Source of the DNA: Granulicella sp.
Lineage (GTDB): Bacteria > Acidobacteriota > Terriglobia > Terriglobales > Acidobacteriaceae
Assembly (NCBI GenBank): GCA_003133205.1
Contig: PKWK01000181.1
Span: forward strand, 1 to 13,585
Direction: 5' to 3'
Length of the DNA: 13,585 nucleotides
Part shown: piece after piece, positions 7,725 to 13,585 of the stretch
Numbering within the stretch: the stretch's first letter is position 1
Layout of the letters: every line of letters starts with the position of its first letter
Translations under genes and position numbers: made by a program
The notes under the pieces: generated by a model
Database searches by the model: none
What the model was told of the DNA's origin: nothing
The model's input: only the letters and a program-made list of their open reading frames with translations

Positions 7725-7809
7725 GGGTGGTTCTCCTTTATCCGGCTCATTCGCGATGCATTTTGCGAAGGCGGTGTGGTTCGGTTGCGGGCTAGGTTGT
7801 GGTGAAGCA

Positions 7810-7862
7810 GCCGTTAGCTCTTAGCTTCTAGCTAGAGGCTAAGAGCTAACGGCTAAAAGCTA
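7810..7862. repeat. Inverted array of GCTAANN heptamers between rpsD and rpoA
   Basis: GCCGTTAGCTCTTAGC (7810-7825) is the exact reverse complement of 7838-7853. The centre is the palindrome TCTAGCTAGA. Read from 7831 the sequence is tandem 7-bp units: GCTAGAG, GCTAAGA, GCTAACG, GCTAAAA, GCTA. The last GCTA includes the rpsD stop codon (TAG on the minus strand). In RNA it should form a hairpin of about 20 bp. No T-run follows on either strand, so it is not a classic terminator, and rpoA lies beyond it. Confidence 0.85.
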
Positions 7863-8492
7863 TTTCGAATAGAGTTCGACGATCAGCTGCTCGTTGACGG
7901 GCAGGTTGACGTCTTCACGCTTCGGCAGGGCGAGCACTTTGCCCGACAGATTCTCGCGGTTGATGTCGAGCCACTGCACAGCGCGCTGTCCGCTGGCGAA
8001 GTTCCCCGACTCTTCGAGCACGATGAGCTTCTTCGAACCCTCGCGGATCGCGATCTCGTCGCCGACTTTGCACTGGAACGACGGGATGTTGACCTTGCGG
8101 CCGTTGACCTGGATGTGTCCGTGGCGAACGATCTGGCGAGCCTGGCGGCGCGACATGGCGAAGCCGAGGCGGTAGCAGACGTTGTCGAGGCGGGTCTCAA
8201 GCTGCTGCAGCAGGAGTTCGCCGGTGACGCCGGTTTTGTTCGCGGCCTTCTGGTAGTAGGCGCGGAACTGGGTCTCCAGCGTGAAGTAGATGCGCTTCGC
8301 CTTCTGCTTCTCGCGAAGCTGCAAGCCGTAGCCAACCACCTTCTTCACCTTGCGCGACTGGCCGTGCTGGCCTGGGGGAAAGTTGCGCTTCTCGATGGGG
8401 CATTTGTCGGAGAAGCATTTCGCTCCCTTGAGGAAGAGCTTAGTTCCGTCGCGGCGGCAGAGGCGGCAGACGGGTCCTGTGTAACGTGCCAT
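7860..8492 (-). CDS. rpsD: 30S ribosomal protein S4
   Basis: S4 is a primary 16S rRNA binder that starts assembly of the 30S body. It is also a translational regulator of its operon in E. coli. The protein is 210 residues long. The chosen ATG at 8492 begins [16 protein letters not shown] and has GGAG 8 bases upstream; an upstream in-frame start at 8546 would add 18 non-conserved residues without support. Cys9, Cys12, Cys26 and Cys31 form the zinc-type N-terminal cluster found in S4 proteins that keep zinc ligands. The S4 RNA-binding domain is visible around [20 protein letters not shown] and [11 protein letters not shown]. The gene is flanked on both sides by heptamer hairpins, and its stop codon lies inside one of them. 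Confidence 0.97.
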   Translation of the reverse strand: MARYTGPVCRLCRRDGTKLFLKGAKCFSDKCPIEKRNFPPGQHGQSRKVKKVVGYGLQLREKQKAKRIYFTLETQFRAYYQKAANKTGVTGELLLQQLETRLDNVCYRLGFAMSRRQARQIVRHGHIQVNGRKVNIPSFQCKVGDEIAIREGSKKLIVLEESGNFASGQRAVQWLDINRENLSGKVLALPKREDVNLPVNEQLIVELYSK

Positions 8493-8564
8493 TTGTATTG
8501 CTCCTTTACTTCGGGTGACGATCGGTTTACGCGCTGTTCGCTTCATCCCGATCCGGTTGAATAG

Positions 8565-8621
8565 GTGGTAAGTGCCGAGTGGTAAGTGACAGCGGATTCC
8601 TTACCACTGACCACTTACCAC
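8565..8621. repeat. Inverted array of AGTGGTM heptamers between rpsK and rpsD
   Basis: The left arm holds GTGGTAAGTG at 8565-8574 and AGTGGTAAG at 8578-8586. The right arm holds their reverse complements, CTTACCACT at 8600-8608 and CACTTACCAC at 8612-8621. Both arms are roughly 7-bp periodic (AGTGGTA, AGTGCCG, AGTGGTA, AGTGACA). The pair folds into a hairpin with a small internal loop and an apical loop of 13 bases. It ends 8 bases before the rpsK stop codon. The unit differs from the GCTAANN family in the neighbouring gaps. Confidence 0.8.
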
Positions 8622-8629
8622 TGCAGTAA

Positions 8630-9055
8630 TCAGACTCTGCGGCGCTTGGGCGGACGGCAGCCGTTGTGCGGCATCGGCGTAACGTCGCGAATGCTGCGCA
8701 CCTCGACACCGGCGGAGGCGAGAGCGCGGATCGCGGACTCGCGGCCGGAGCCGGGACCGGAGACGCGCACATCGACCGAACGGAGGCCGTGATCGCGGGC
8801 TGCGTTGGCTGCACCGACGGCGGCCTGCTGCGCCGCAAACGGCGTTCCCTTGCGGGAGCCGCGGAAGCCGAGCGAGCCGGACGACTTCCAGGAGAGCGTA
8901 TTGCCCGCCTGGTCGGTGATGGTGACGATGGTGTTGTTGAAGCTCGCCTGGATGAAGACCAGGCCGAATGGAACGTTCTTCCGCTCGCGCTTCTTGAACT
9001 TCTTGTTCTTGCCCGCGGTCTTGGCGCCGGCTGCCTTGTTCTGTGTCTTCGCCAT
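8630..9055 (-). CDS. rpsK: 30S ribosomal protein S11
   Basis: S11 sits on the platform of the 30S subunit and helps form the mRNA exit region and decoding geometry. The 141-residue protein has the expected basic N-terminal extension (residues 1-26, rich in Lys/Ala). The conserved core follows: [39 protein letters not shown] and the C-terminal [18 protein letters not shown]. The ATG at 9055 is 3 bases after the rpsM stop codon. No strong Shine-Dalgarno site is visible in the short gap, which suggests translational coupling to rpsM. The gap to rpsD carries the AGTGGTM hairpin. Confidence 0.98.
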   Translation of the reverse strand: MAKTQNKAAGAKTAGKNKKFKKRERKNVPFGLVFIQASFNNTIVTITDQAGNTLSWKSSGSLGFRGSRKGTPFAAQQAAVGAANAARDHGLRSVDVRVSGPGSGRESAIRALASAGVEVRSIRDVTPMPHNGCRPPKRRRV

Positions 9056-9058
9056 GAT

Positions 9059-9439
9059 TTATTTCGTCGCTTTCTTCTTGCCGGCAACTGTGCCCTTGCG
9101 GGGACCTTTGCGCGTGCGAGCGTTGGTGTGGGTGCGCTGGCCGCGGACGGGCAACGAACGGCGGTGGCGAAGGCCACGGTAGGACTGAATTTCGATGAGG
9201 CGCTTGATGTTGAGCGAGACGTCCTTGCGGAGGTCGCCTTCGATCTGGCCCTGGCCCTCGATGACGTGACGGATCCGGTTGAGCGAATCCTCGTCGAGGG
9301 TGCCGACCTTTGCGAAGGGATCGACGTCTGCGGCGGCGAGAATCTTTGCCGCGCGCGAGTCGCCGATGCCGAAGATGTAAGTGAGTCCGATGCGTACCTG
9401 TTTGTTATTGGGTACGTCGACTCCAGCAATACGTGCCAT
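9059..9439 (-). CDS. rpsM: 30S ribosomal protein S13
   Basis: S13 is on the head of the 30S subunit and contacts both the 50S subunit and P-site tRNA. The 126-residue protein begins [20 protein letters not shown]. It contains the helix-hairpin-helix part around [14 protein letters not shown] and the diagnostic [19 protein letters not shown], then [11 protein letters not shown]. It ends in a Lys-rich tail that reaches towards tRNA in known structures. The ATG at 9439 is preceded by AAGGAA at a good distance. The gap to rpmJ (9440-9583) holds an imperfect direct duplication and no gene. Confidence 0.98.
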   Translation of the reverse strand: MARIAGVDVPNNKQVRIGLTYIFGIGDSRAAKILAAADVDPFAKVGTLDEDSLNRIRHVIEGQGQIEGDLRKDVSLNIKRLIEIQSYRGLRHRRSLPVRGQRTHTNARTRKGPRKGTVAGKKKATK

Positions 9440-9486
9440 GGGGTTCCTTTTCGTTTGTGCTCGTAGCGCTTGTGGCCACGGAAGCG

Positions 9487-9594
9487 GGGTAATCGGTTTG
9501 CGGGTGTTCCGCCGGGTTCAACGCAAGCCTTGACTTTGGCTAACTAGCCTGGCGGGGCCGGGTAATGCATTTGCGGGTTACAACTAGCCTTGAC
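9487..9594. repeat. Imperfect direct duplication in the rpmJ-rpsM gap
   Basis: GGGTAATCGGTTTGCGGGT (9487-9505) and GGGTAATGCATTTGCGGGT (9560-9578) differ at three central bases. Each is followed by GCCTTGAC (9527-9534 and 9587-9594). The second GCCTTGAC belongs to the last codons of rpmJ, so the first looks like a diverged copy of the rpmJ 3' end and its downstream flank. A short inverted repeat GGCTA-AC-TAGCC lies between them. Confidence 0.5.
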
Positions 9595-9697
9595 GCTGTT
9601 TGTGCTTGGCGTTTTCGCAGATGACGCGAACCACGCCGCGGCGGTGGATGACTTTGCATTTGTCACAGATCTTCTTGACTGAGGCGCGGACCTTCAT
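9584..9697 (-). CDS. rpmJ: 50S ribosomal protein L36
   Basis: L36 is the smallest 50S protein and helps fold 23S rRNA near the peptidyl transferase side. The minus strand from the ATG at 9697 encodes 37 residues: [20 protein letters not shown], then [17 protein letters not shown]. The cysteines Cys11, Cys14 and Cys27, followed by the His at residue 32, make the zinc ribbon of the zinc-binding form of L36. AGGAG lies 4 bases before the ATG. Its place between infA and rpsM is the canonical one. The upstream gap to infA carries an inverted heptamer array. Confidence 0.97.
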   Translation of the reverse strand: MKVRASVKKICDKCKVIHRRGVVRVICENAKHKQRQG

Positions 9698-9711
9698 AAA
9701 ACTCCTAATTG

Positions 9712-9816
9712 CAGCCGTTGGCTTTTAGCCGTTAGCTTTTGACTAAAGGCAGGCCGGCGCGGCTTTGCATTGCTTTGTTTTCAGCTAGAAGCTAAGAGCT
9801 AAAAGCTAGTGGCTGA
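9712..9816. repeat. Inverted GCTAANN heptamer array between infA and rpmJ
   Basis: The right arm (9784-9811) reads as tandem 7-bp units GCTAGAA, GCTAAGA, GCTAAAA, GCTAGTG. The left arm (about 9712-9744), read on the minus strand, gives GCTAACG, GCTAAAA and related units. The two arms match as an imperfect inverted repeat (25 of 33 aligned positions by eye) around a loop of roughly 36 bases. It uses the same unit as the array at 7810-7862. It fills most of the infA-rpmJ gap. Confidence 0.75.
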
Positions 9817-9822
9817 TTTCGT

Positions 9823-10041
9823 CTACTTGTAGCGGTAAACGATGCGGCCGCGGTTGAGGTCGTACGGGCTAAGCTCAATCGCGACGCGGTCGCCGGGGAG
9901 GATGCGAATGAAGTTCTTGCGCATGCGTCCGGAGACGTGGGCGAGGGCCTGATGCTTGTTTTCAAGCTCGACCTTGAACAGCGCATTGGGCAGCGTCTCG
10001 ACGACGACTGCCATTACTTCAATTGCATCTTCCTTCGACAA
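9823..10041 (-). CDS. infA: Translation initiation factor IF-1
   Basis: IF-1 binds the 30S A site and works with IF-2 and IF-3 in translation initiation. From a TTG start at 10041 the protein has 72 residues, exactly the usual IF-1 length, beginning with the SKEDAIEV typical of the family. The OB-fold segments [40 protein letters not shown] and the end [13 protein letters not shown] are all present. AAAGGAG lies 5 bases before the TTG, which decides the start. A longer in-frame version from a GTG at 10113 would add 24 residues unlike any IF-1 I know. The 109-base gap to map holds a TATACT and a small CCCC/GGGG hairpin, which may be an internal promoter but lacks a good -35. Confidence 0.96.
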   Translation of the reverse strand: MSKEDAIEVMAVVVETLPNALFKVELENKHQALAHVSGRMRKNFIRILPGDRVAIELSPYDLNRGRIVYRYK

Positions 10042-10052
10042 ACGCTCTCCTT
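10042..10052 (-). promoter_or_regulatory. Ribosome binding site deciding the TTG start of infA
   Basis: On the minus strand AAAGGAG is followed by AGCGT and then TTG. The match to the anti-Shine-Dalgarno sequence is strong and the spacing ideal. This supports the rare TTG start over the upstream GTG. Confidence 0.8.
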
Positions 10053-10150
10053 TGGCAGGCGGGGACGGTTCTAACGCGACCCAAACGCCCTGTTGCCGGG
10101 TGCCTGAGCACACAGCATCTTTGAGTATACCCCTAAATGGGGCCTAGATC

Positions 10151-10900
10151 CTAGCGAGTTAGCACCCTGGGGCCGTCTTTTGTGATAGCTACGGTGTGCT
10201 CGAAGTGGGCACTATAGCTGCCGTCGAGGGTCACGGTGGTCCAGCCGTCGGGAAGCACCTTCACCTCAGGCTTACCGGCGTTGATCATTGGCTCGATGGC
10301 AAGGACCATGCCGGCCTTCAGGCGCGGGCCCTTCCCGCGGGTGCCGAAGTTGGGCACCTGGGGGTCCTCGTGCATGGATCGGCCGATGCCATGGCCGACG
10401 AACTCCCTGACGACGCCAAATCCCTGGGCCTCGCACATCTCCTGGACGGCGGCGGATATGTCGCCGAGGCGGCCGCCAACCTGGGCCTGGAGGATGGCCT
10501 GCTCGAGGGATGCCTGGGTGACGTCAAGGAGCTTGCGCGTGGCCGGCGAGGGCGTGCCGACGGCATACGTGACGGCGGCGTCAGAGTAGAACCCGTCAAC
10601 GATGACGCCGCAGTCGATGGAGATGATGTCGCCATCGGCCAGGCCGCGTTTAGGTGATGGAATGCCGTGGACAACCTCGCTGTTAACCGAGGTGCAAAGC
10701 ACGGCGGGGAAGCCATGGTAGCCCTTGAACGCGGAGATCGCGTGGAGGGCGTCCATCTTCGCGGCGGCGACGTTCTCCAGATCCATCGTGGAGGCGCCGG
10801 CAACCACCAGCGGGCGGACTGCTTCATGAACCTGACGCAGCGCCTCGCCGGAGCGGCGCATCTTGTCAATCTCGGCGGTAGTCTTGATCAGGATGGCCAT
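10151..10900 (-). CDS. map: Methionine aminopeptidase, type I
   Basis: Map removes the initiator methionine from nascent proteins in the cytoplasm. The 249-residue protein has all five metal ligands of the pita-bread fold: Asp96 (IDCG), Asp107 (FYSDA), His170 (GHGIG), Glu203 (AIEPM) and Glu234 (HFEHT). The substrate-contact histidines His79 (VVHGIP) and His177 (MHEDP) are also present. These are one residue off the E. coli numbering, so the length agrees closely. There is no N-terminal zinc-finger extension, as expected for the short bacterial type. The ATG at 10900 is 2 bases after the adk stop codon, so the two are probably translationally coupled. Confidence 0.97.
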   Translation of the reverse strand: MAILIKTTAEIDKMRRSGEALRQVHEAVRPLVVAGASTMDLENVAAAKMDALHAISAFKGYHGFPAVLCTSVNSEVVHGIPSPKRGLADGDIISIDCGVIVDGFYSDAAVTYAVGTPSPATRKLLDVTQASLEQAILQAQVGGRLGDISAAVQEMCEAQGFGVVREFVGHGIGRSMHEDPQVPNFGTRGKGPRLKAGMVLAIEPMINAGKPEVKVLPDGWTTVTLDGSYSAHFEHTVAITKDGPRVLTR

Positions 10901-10902
10901 GG

Positions 10903-11646
10903 TCAGGCACCCACTTCCCGCGTCGCCTGCTGGCGGAGATGGAACAGGGCTGCCTCGACAGCAGCGCTCACGGCTTCCACGTCCTGATTGCCATCAGCCT
11001 CTTCAAATCGGCCCAGCGCCCGGTAGTGGGCAATTACCGGAGCAGTCTGCTCCTCGAAGGTTTTCATGCGCTGGATGAAGACGGGCTCCGTGTCGTCCGA
11101 ACGCTGGCTCAACGGAGCGCCTTCACAATCGCAGATTCCATCGACCTTTGGCGGATTGGTATAGATGTTGTAAATGCTCTTGCAGGTCGCGCAGATGCGA
11201 CGGCCCGTGATGCGCTGCAACAACTGGTCGTACGAGGCGACGATGCTGACGGCGATCACAGGAAGGCGCGGCAGAAATTCCGGATCGGCGATCGTCTCGT
11301 CTAGAAACTTAGCCTGCTCGAGAGTGCGAGGATAACCGTCCAGTATGTAGCCGCGCTCAACATCTTTCTCACGAAGGCGATTGAGGACCATCTCGTTGAC
11401 GATCGCGTCGGGAACGAGTTGGCCGGTGCTCATGATCGATTGCGCCTTCAGGCCAAGTTCGGTGCCGCGGGCCTTGTTGGCACGGAGGAGATCACCGGTG
11501 GAGATTTGCGGAATGCCGTGTTTTGTGACGAGCAACTGGGCCTGCGTGCCCTTGCCAACGCCGGGCGCGCCTAAAAGAAGAACCGGCCCGGGCAGGAAGG
11601 AATTGTCTGCCGGGGCCGTCGGATGTGATGCGGAGTTTGAGTTCAA
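10903..11646 (-). CDS. adk: Adenylate kinase, zinc-LID long form
   Basis: Adk catalyses ATP + AMP to 2 ADP and keeps the adenylate pool balanced. From the TTG at 11646 it has 247 residues. It shows the P-loop GAPGVGKGT (26-34), STGDLLR (49-55), DGYPRT (103-108) and the long LID with Cys152, Cys155, Cys172 and Cys174. In the usual LID the last two ligands are spaced C-x2-C or C-x2-D. Here CDCEG puts a Cys one place early and a Glu at the usual position. Start choice is uncertain: an ATG at 11709 would overlap secY by 53 bases and lacks a ribosome binding site, while the TTG lies 10 bases after the secY stop with only a weak GGTAGG upstream. A variable Ser/Pro/Ala N-terminus of about 18 residues precedes the P-loop. 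Confidence 0.93.
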   Translation of the reverse strand: MNSNSASHPTAPADNSFLPGPVLLLGAPGVGKGTQAQLLVTKHGIPQISTGDLLRANKARGTELGLKAQSIMSTGQLVPDAIVNEMVLNRLREKDVERGYILDGYPRTLEQAKFLDETIADPEFLPRLPVIAVSIVASYDQLLQRITGRRICATCKSIYNIYTNPPKVDGICDCEGAPLSQRSDDTEPVFIQRMKTFEEQTAPVIAHYRALGRFEEADGNQDVEAVSAAVEAALFHLRQQATREVGA

Positions 11647-11656
11647 CGTATCGTGC

Positions 11657-13063
11657 CTACCAACTTCGTCGCCCGCGAATACGGCCGCTCTTGGGAGAGA
11701 AGCCGTCATAGTGGCGCATAATGAGCTGCGATTCGACCTGCTGCACGGTGTCCATGGCTACGCCGACCACGATCAGCAGCGAGGTGCCACCGAAGTAGAA
11801 GTTTACGCCGAGTCCGTTGGTCATCCAGGCGGGAAGTGTGTCAAAGACGCGGCCAATCAGCGGAATGTGGTTGAAATGGATGCCGCTGATAAGAAGCGTC
11901 GGAATGATGGAGATGATGATGAGGTAGATGGCTCCGACGAGCGTGATGCGCGTCAGGACGTCGTTGATGAAGTCCGAGGTGCGGCGGCCGGGACGAATGC
12001 CGGGAATGAAGCCGCCGTACTTGCGCATATTGTCGGCGATATCGTCGGGGCGGAAGACGATGGAGATATAGAAGTAAGCGAAGAAAACGATAGCCGCCAT
12101 GTAGACGAGTTCGTACCACGGCTCGCCTGGGCCCAGGCCACGCAGGATAGGACCAAAGAATGTGGTCTCGTTGAGCTTCGCGCTGCCGAAGAAACTCATG
12201 TTGGCGAAGAGCAAGGGCGCGGAGAGGATTGAACTCGCGAAGATGACGGGCATGACGCCGCCGGAGTTGACTCGCAGAGGAAGGTGGGTGGACTGGCCGC
12301 CCATCATCTTGCGTCCGACGATGCGCTTGGCGTACTGCACCGGGATACGGCGTTCAGAGCGCTCTACAAAGACGATGAATGCAACCACTGCGATCATCGC
12401 GACAATGAGCAGGACGAGGGCGATGGGAGTGAAGGCTCCCCACGCGTTGTCGCGCGCCTTCTCGTAGAGGTTCTCAATGCCGCGCGGCAGGCCGACAACG
12501 ATGCCGGTGAAGATGAGCAGCGACATGCCGTTTCCGATGCCGCGCTCGGTGATCTGTTCGCCCAGCCACATGATGAAGGCAGTGCCGGCGGTGAGCGTGA
12601 TGATGCACATGGGGATGAACTCGCCGCGAGGAATAGTGACCATCGACGTGGACGAGCTGGTGAGGGTGAGAGAGATGGCGAAGGACTGAATGACGCCCAG
12701 CAGGACGGTGACGTAACGGGTCCACTGAGTGATCTTGCGGCGGCCGAGCTCGCCTTCCTTCTGCAGCTTGGCCAGCGGCTCATAGATGACGGTGAGCAAT
12801 TGGAAGATGATCGATGCCGTGATGTAGGGCATGATGCCAAGCGCGAAGATGGTAAGCCGGCGAAGATTTCCGCCGGTGAATAGATCGGCCAGGCCAAGCG
12901 CGGAGCCTGAGTTGGCGTTGAAGAACTGCGCGAGTGCATCGGCGTTAATGCCGGGTGTGGGGATGAACGCCCCCAGGCGATACACGGCCAGCAGGCCAAG
13001 CGTGAAAAGCACGCGCTTGCGGAGGTCGGGGATGCGGAAGATGTTGGCGAATTTCTCTAACAT
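11657..13063 (-). CDS. secY: Preprotein translocase subunit SecY
   Basis: SecY forms the protein-conducting channel of the SecYEG translocon in the inner membrane. The 468-residue protein has the ten hydrophobic segments expected. Family signatures include VYRLGAFIPTPGINADAL near the N-terminus, EPLAKLQKEGELGRRKITQW, the cytoplasmic loop VERSERRIPVQYAKRIVGRK and GFIPGIRPGRRTSDFINDVL. The C-terminus, MRHYDGFSPKSGRIRGRRSW, is the usual basic tail that contacts the ribosome and SecA. The ATG at 13063 is chosen because GAGG lies 5 bases upstream; a TTG one codon earlier is possible. It sits between rplO and adk, the canonical order. Two proteins at the left end of this window carry signal peptides and would be clients of this channel. 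Confidence 0.98.
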   Translation of the reverse strand: MLEKFANIFRIPDLRKRVLFTLGLLAVYRLGAFIPTPGINADALAQFFNANSGSALGLADLFTGGNLRRLTIFALGIMPYITASIIFQLLTVIYEPLAKLQKEGELGRRKITQWTRYVTVLLGVIQSFAISLTLTSSSTSMVTIPRGEFIPMCIITLTAGTAFIMWLGEQITERGIGNGMSLLIFTGIVVGLPRGIENLYEKARDNAWGAFTPIALVLLIVAMIAVVAFIVFVERSERRIPVQYAKRIVGRKMMGGQSTHLPLRVNSGGVMPVIFASSILSAPLLFANMSFFGSAKLNETTFFGPILRGLGPGEPWYELVYMAAIVFFAYFYISIVFRPDDIADNMRKYGGFIPGIRPGRRTSDFINDVLTRITLVGAIYLIIISIIPTLLISGIHFNHIPLIGRVFDTLPAWMTNGLGVNFYFGGTSLLIVVGVAMDTVQQVESQLIMRHYDGFSPKSGRIRGRRSW

Positions 13064-13169
13064 CAAAACCTCTTCGGTGTTGCCTGAAGCATGGCCGTCG
13101 CGGCCGAAGTTCCTTGGGGTGAATCTTTATCCTAGTCGAATCAGCCGGGAAGATGCACTTACGGAGTTG

Positions 13170-13585
13170 CTAGCCGATCAGAATTGCCTTGCCGCCGGCC
13201 TTCTCGATGGCTTCCTGCGCGGTCTTCGAAAACTTATGCGCGTGGATCGTAACCGGGCCAGTCAGCTCGCCGTTGTTGAGCACCTTGATCAGGCCGCCCT
13301 TTTTGCGTAGCAGGCCGAGCGAGATAATCGTGTCGAGGGTGAACTCGGTGCCGGGGGTGGTCGCGAGGATCTCGGCGACACGGTCCAGGCCGAGGACGGT
13401 GTACTCGGTGCGGAAGATGTTATTGAAGCCGCGCTTGGGCAAGCGGCGGTGAAGCGGCATCTGTCCGCCTTCGAAGCCGCGCATCAGCGACGAGCCGGAA
13501 CGCGAGCCCTGGCCCTTGTGGCCGCGGGTAGAGGTCTTTCCCATGCCGGAGCCCATACCGCGGCCGACACGCTTGCGCCCGGTGT
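13170..13585 (-). CDS. rplO: 50S ribosomal protein L15 (5' end outside window)
   Basis: L15 is a late-assembling 50S protein contacting many 23S rRNA domains. The window edge cuts the N-terminus. The visible 137 residues begin TGRKRVGRGMGSGMGKTSTR and continue with GHKGQGSRSG, the glycine-rich RNA-binding region. RRLPKRGFNN and the C-terminal domain ending KTAQEAIEKAGGKAILIG follow. About 10 to 15 N-terminal residues are probably missing. The internal ATG at 13556 is not the true start, because conserved sequence continues upstream to the edge. The secY start lies 106 bases downstream, a spacer in which I see no structure of note. Confidence 0.95.
   Translation of the reverse strand, partial: TGRKRVGRGMGSGMGKTSTRGHKGQGSRSGSSLMRGFEGGQMPLHRRLPKRGFNNIFRTEYTVLGLDRVAEILATTPGTEFTLDTIISLGLLRKKGGLIKVLNNGELTGPVTIHAHKFSKTAQEAIEKAGGKAILIG

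Noticed and set aside
7810..7853. Rho-independent terminator between rpsD and rpoA
   Set aside because: The stem is strong, but no T-run follows on the minus strand and the essential rpoA lies downstream.
8666..9466. 266-codon plus-strand frame opposite rpsK and rpsM
   Set aside because: It spans two certain ribosomal protein genes on the minus strand and shows no family motifs.
7810..9816. CRISPR array
   Set aside because: The repeats are 7-bp tandem units in inverted arms. There are no regular spacers, no 25-40 bp direct repeats and no cas genes.
10124..10129. Internal promoter before infA based on TATACT
   Set aside because: No acceptable -35 box lies 16-18 bp upstream, so I mention it only as a possibility in the infA entry.
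11381..12232. 283-codon plus-strand frame opposite adk and secY
   Set aside because: It overlaps two well-identified genes and is rich in Asp/Glu/Gly, as expected of an antisense shadow.

Overview
This window looks like part of a chromosome from a GC-rich, non-enteric bacterium. The long alanine/proline/glycine-rich protein tails, the secreted phospholipase C-like protein beside murQ and the overall gene style suggest an Acidobacteriota (Terriglobia-like) genome. That placement is an inference: no rRNA or other decisive marker is present.

Left part, plus strand (1-3934): a leader of about 400 bases with a plausible sigma70-type promoter at its extreme left and a pair of 30-bp-spaced direct repeats. 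Three closely spaced genes follow: a secreted YVTN/YncE-type beta-propeller with a Pro/Ala/Gly linker, the peptidoglycan-recycling etherase murQ, and a secreted zinc-dependent phospholipase C-like protein. Gaps of 11 and 30 bases suggest one transcript.

Middle, minus strand (3954-6600): a broken VIT1/CCC1-type metal transporter gene with a frameshift near its start and an in-frame TGA, then a RhlE-like RNA helicase whose motif II reads DEVD rather than DEAD. A stretch of about 400 bases with no convincing gene follows, and then the strong terminator that closes the next operon.

Right part, minus strand (6630-13585): the end of the large ribosomal protein operon, transcribed from right to left as rplO (cut by the window edge), secY, adk, map, infA, rpmJ, rpsM, rpsK, rpsD, rpoA, terminator. 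It couples ribosomal protein synthesis with protein export (SecY), N-terminal methionine removal (Map), adenylate balance (Adk), translation initiation (IF-1) and the RNA polymerase alpha subunit. rplQ, which often follows rpoA, is not here.

The most unusual feature is in the operon's spacers. Three of the gaps (rpsD-rpoA, rpsK-rpsD, infA-rpmJ) hold inverted repeats built from tandem 7-bp units. Two use a GCTAANN unit and one uses an AGTGGTM-like unit. A fourth gap (rpmJ-rpsM) carries an imperfect direct duplication. I see no phage, IS element, CRISPR array, tRNA or rRNA, and no clear new multi-gene system. The heptamer hairpins and the broken transporter are the items most worth a second look.
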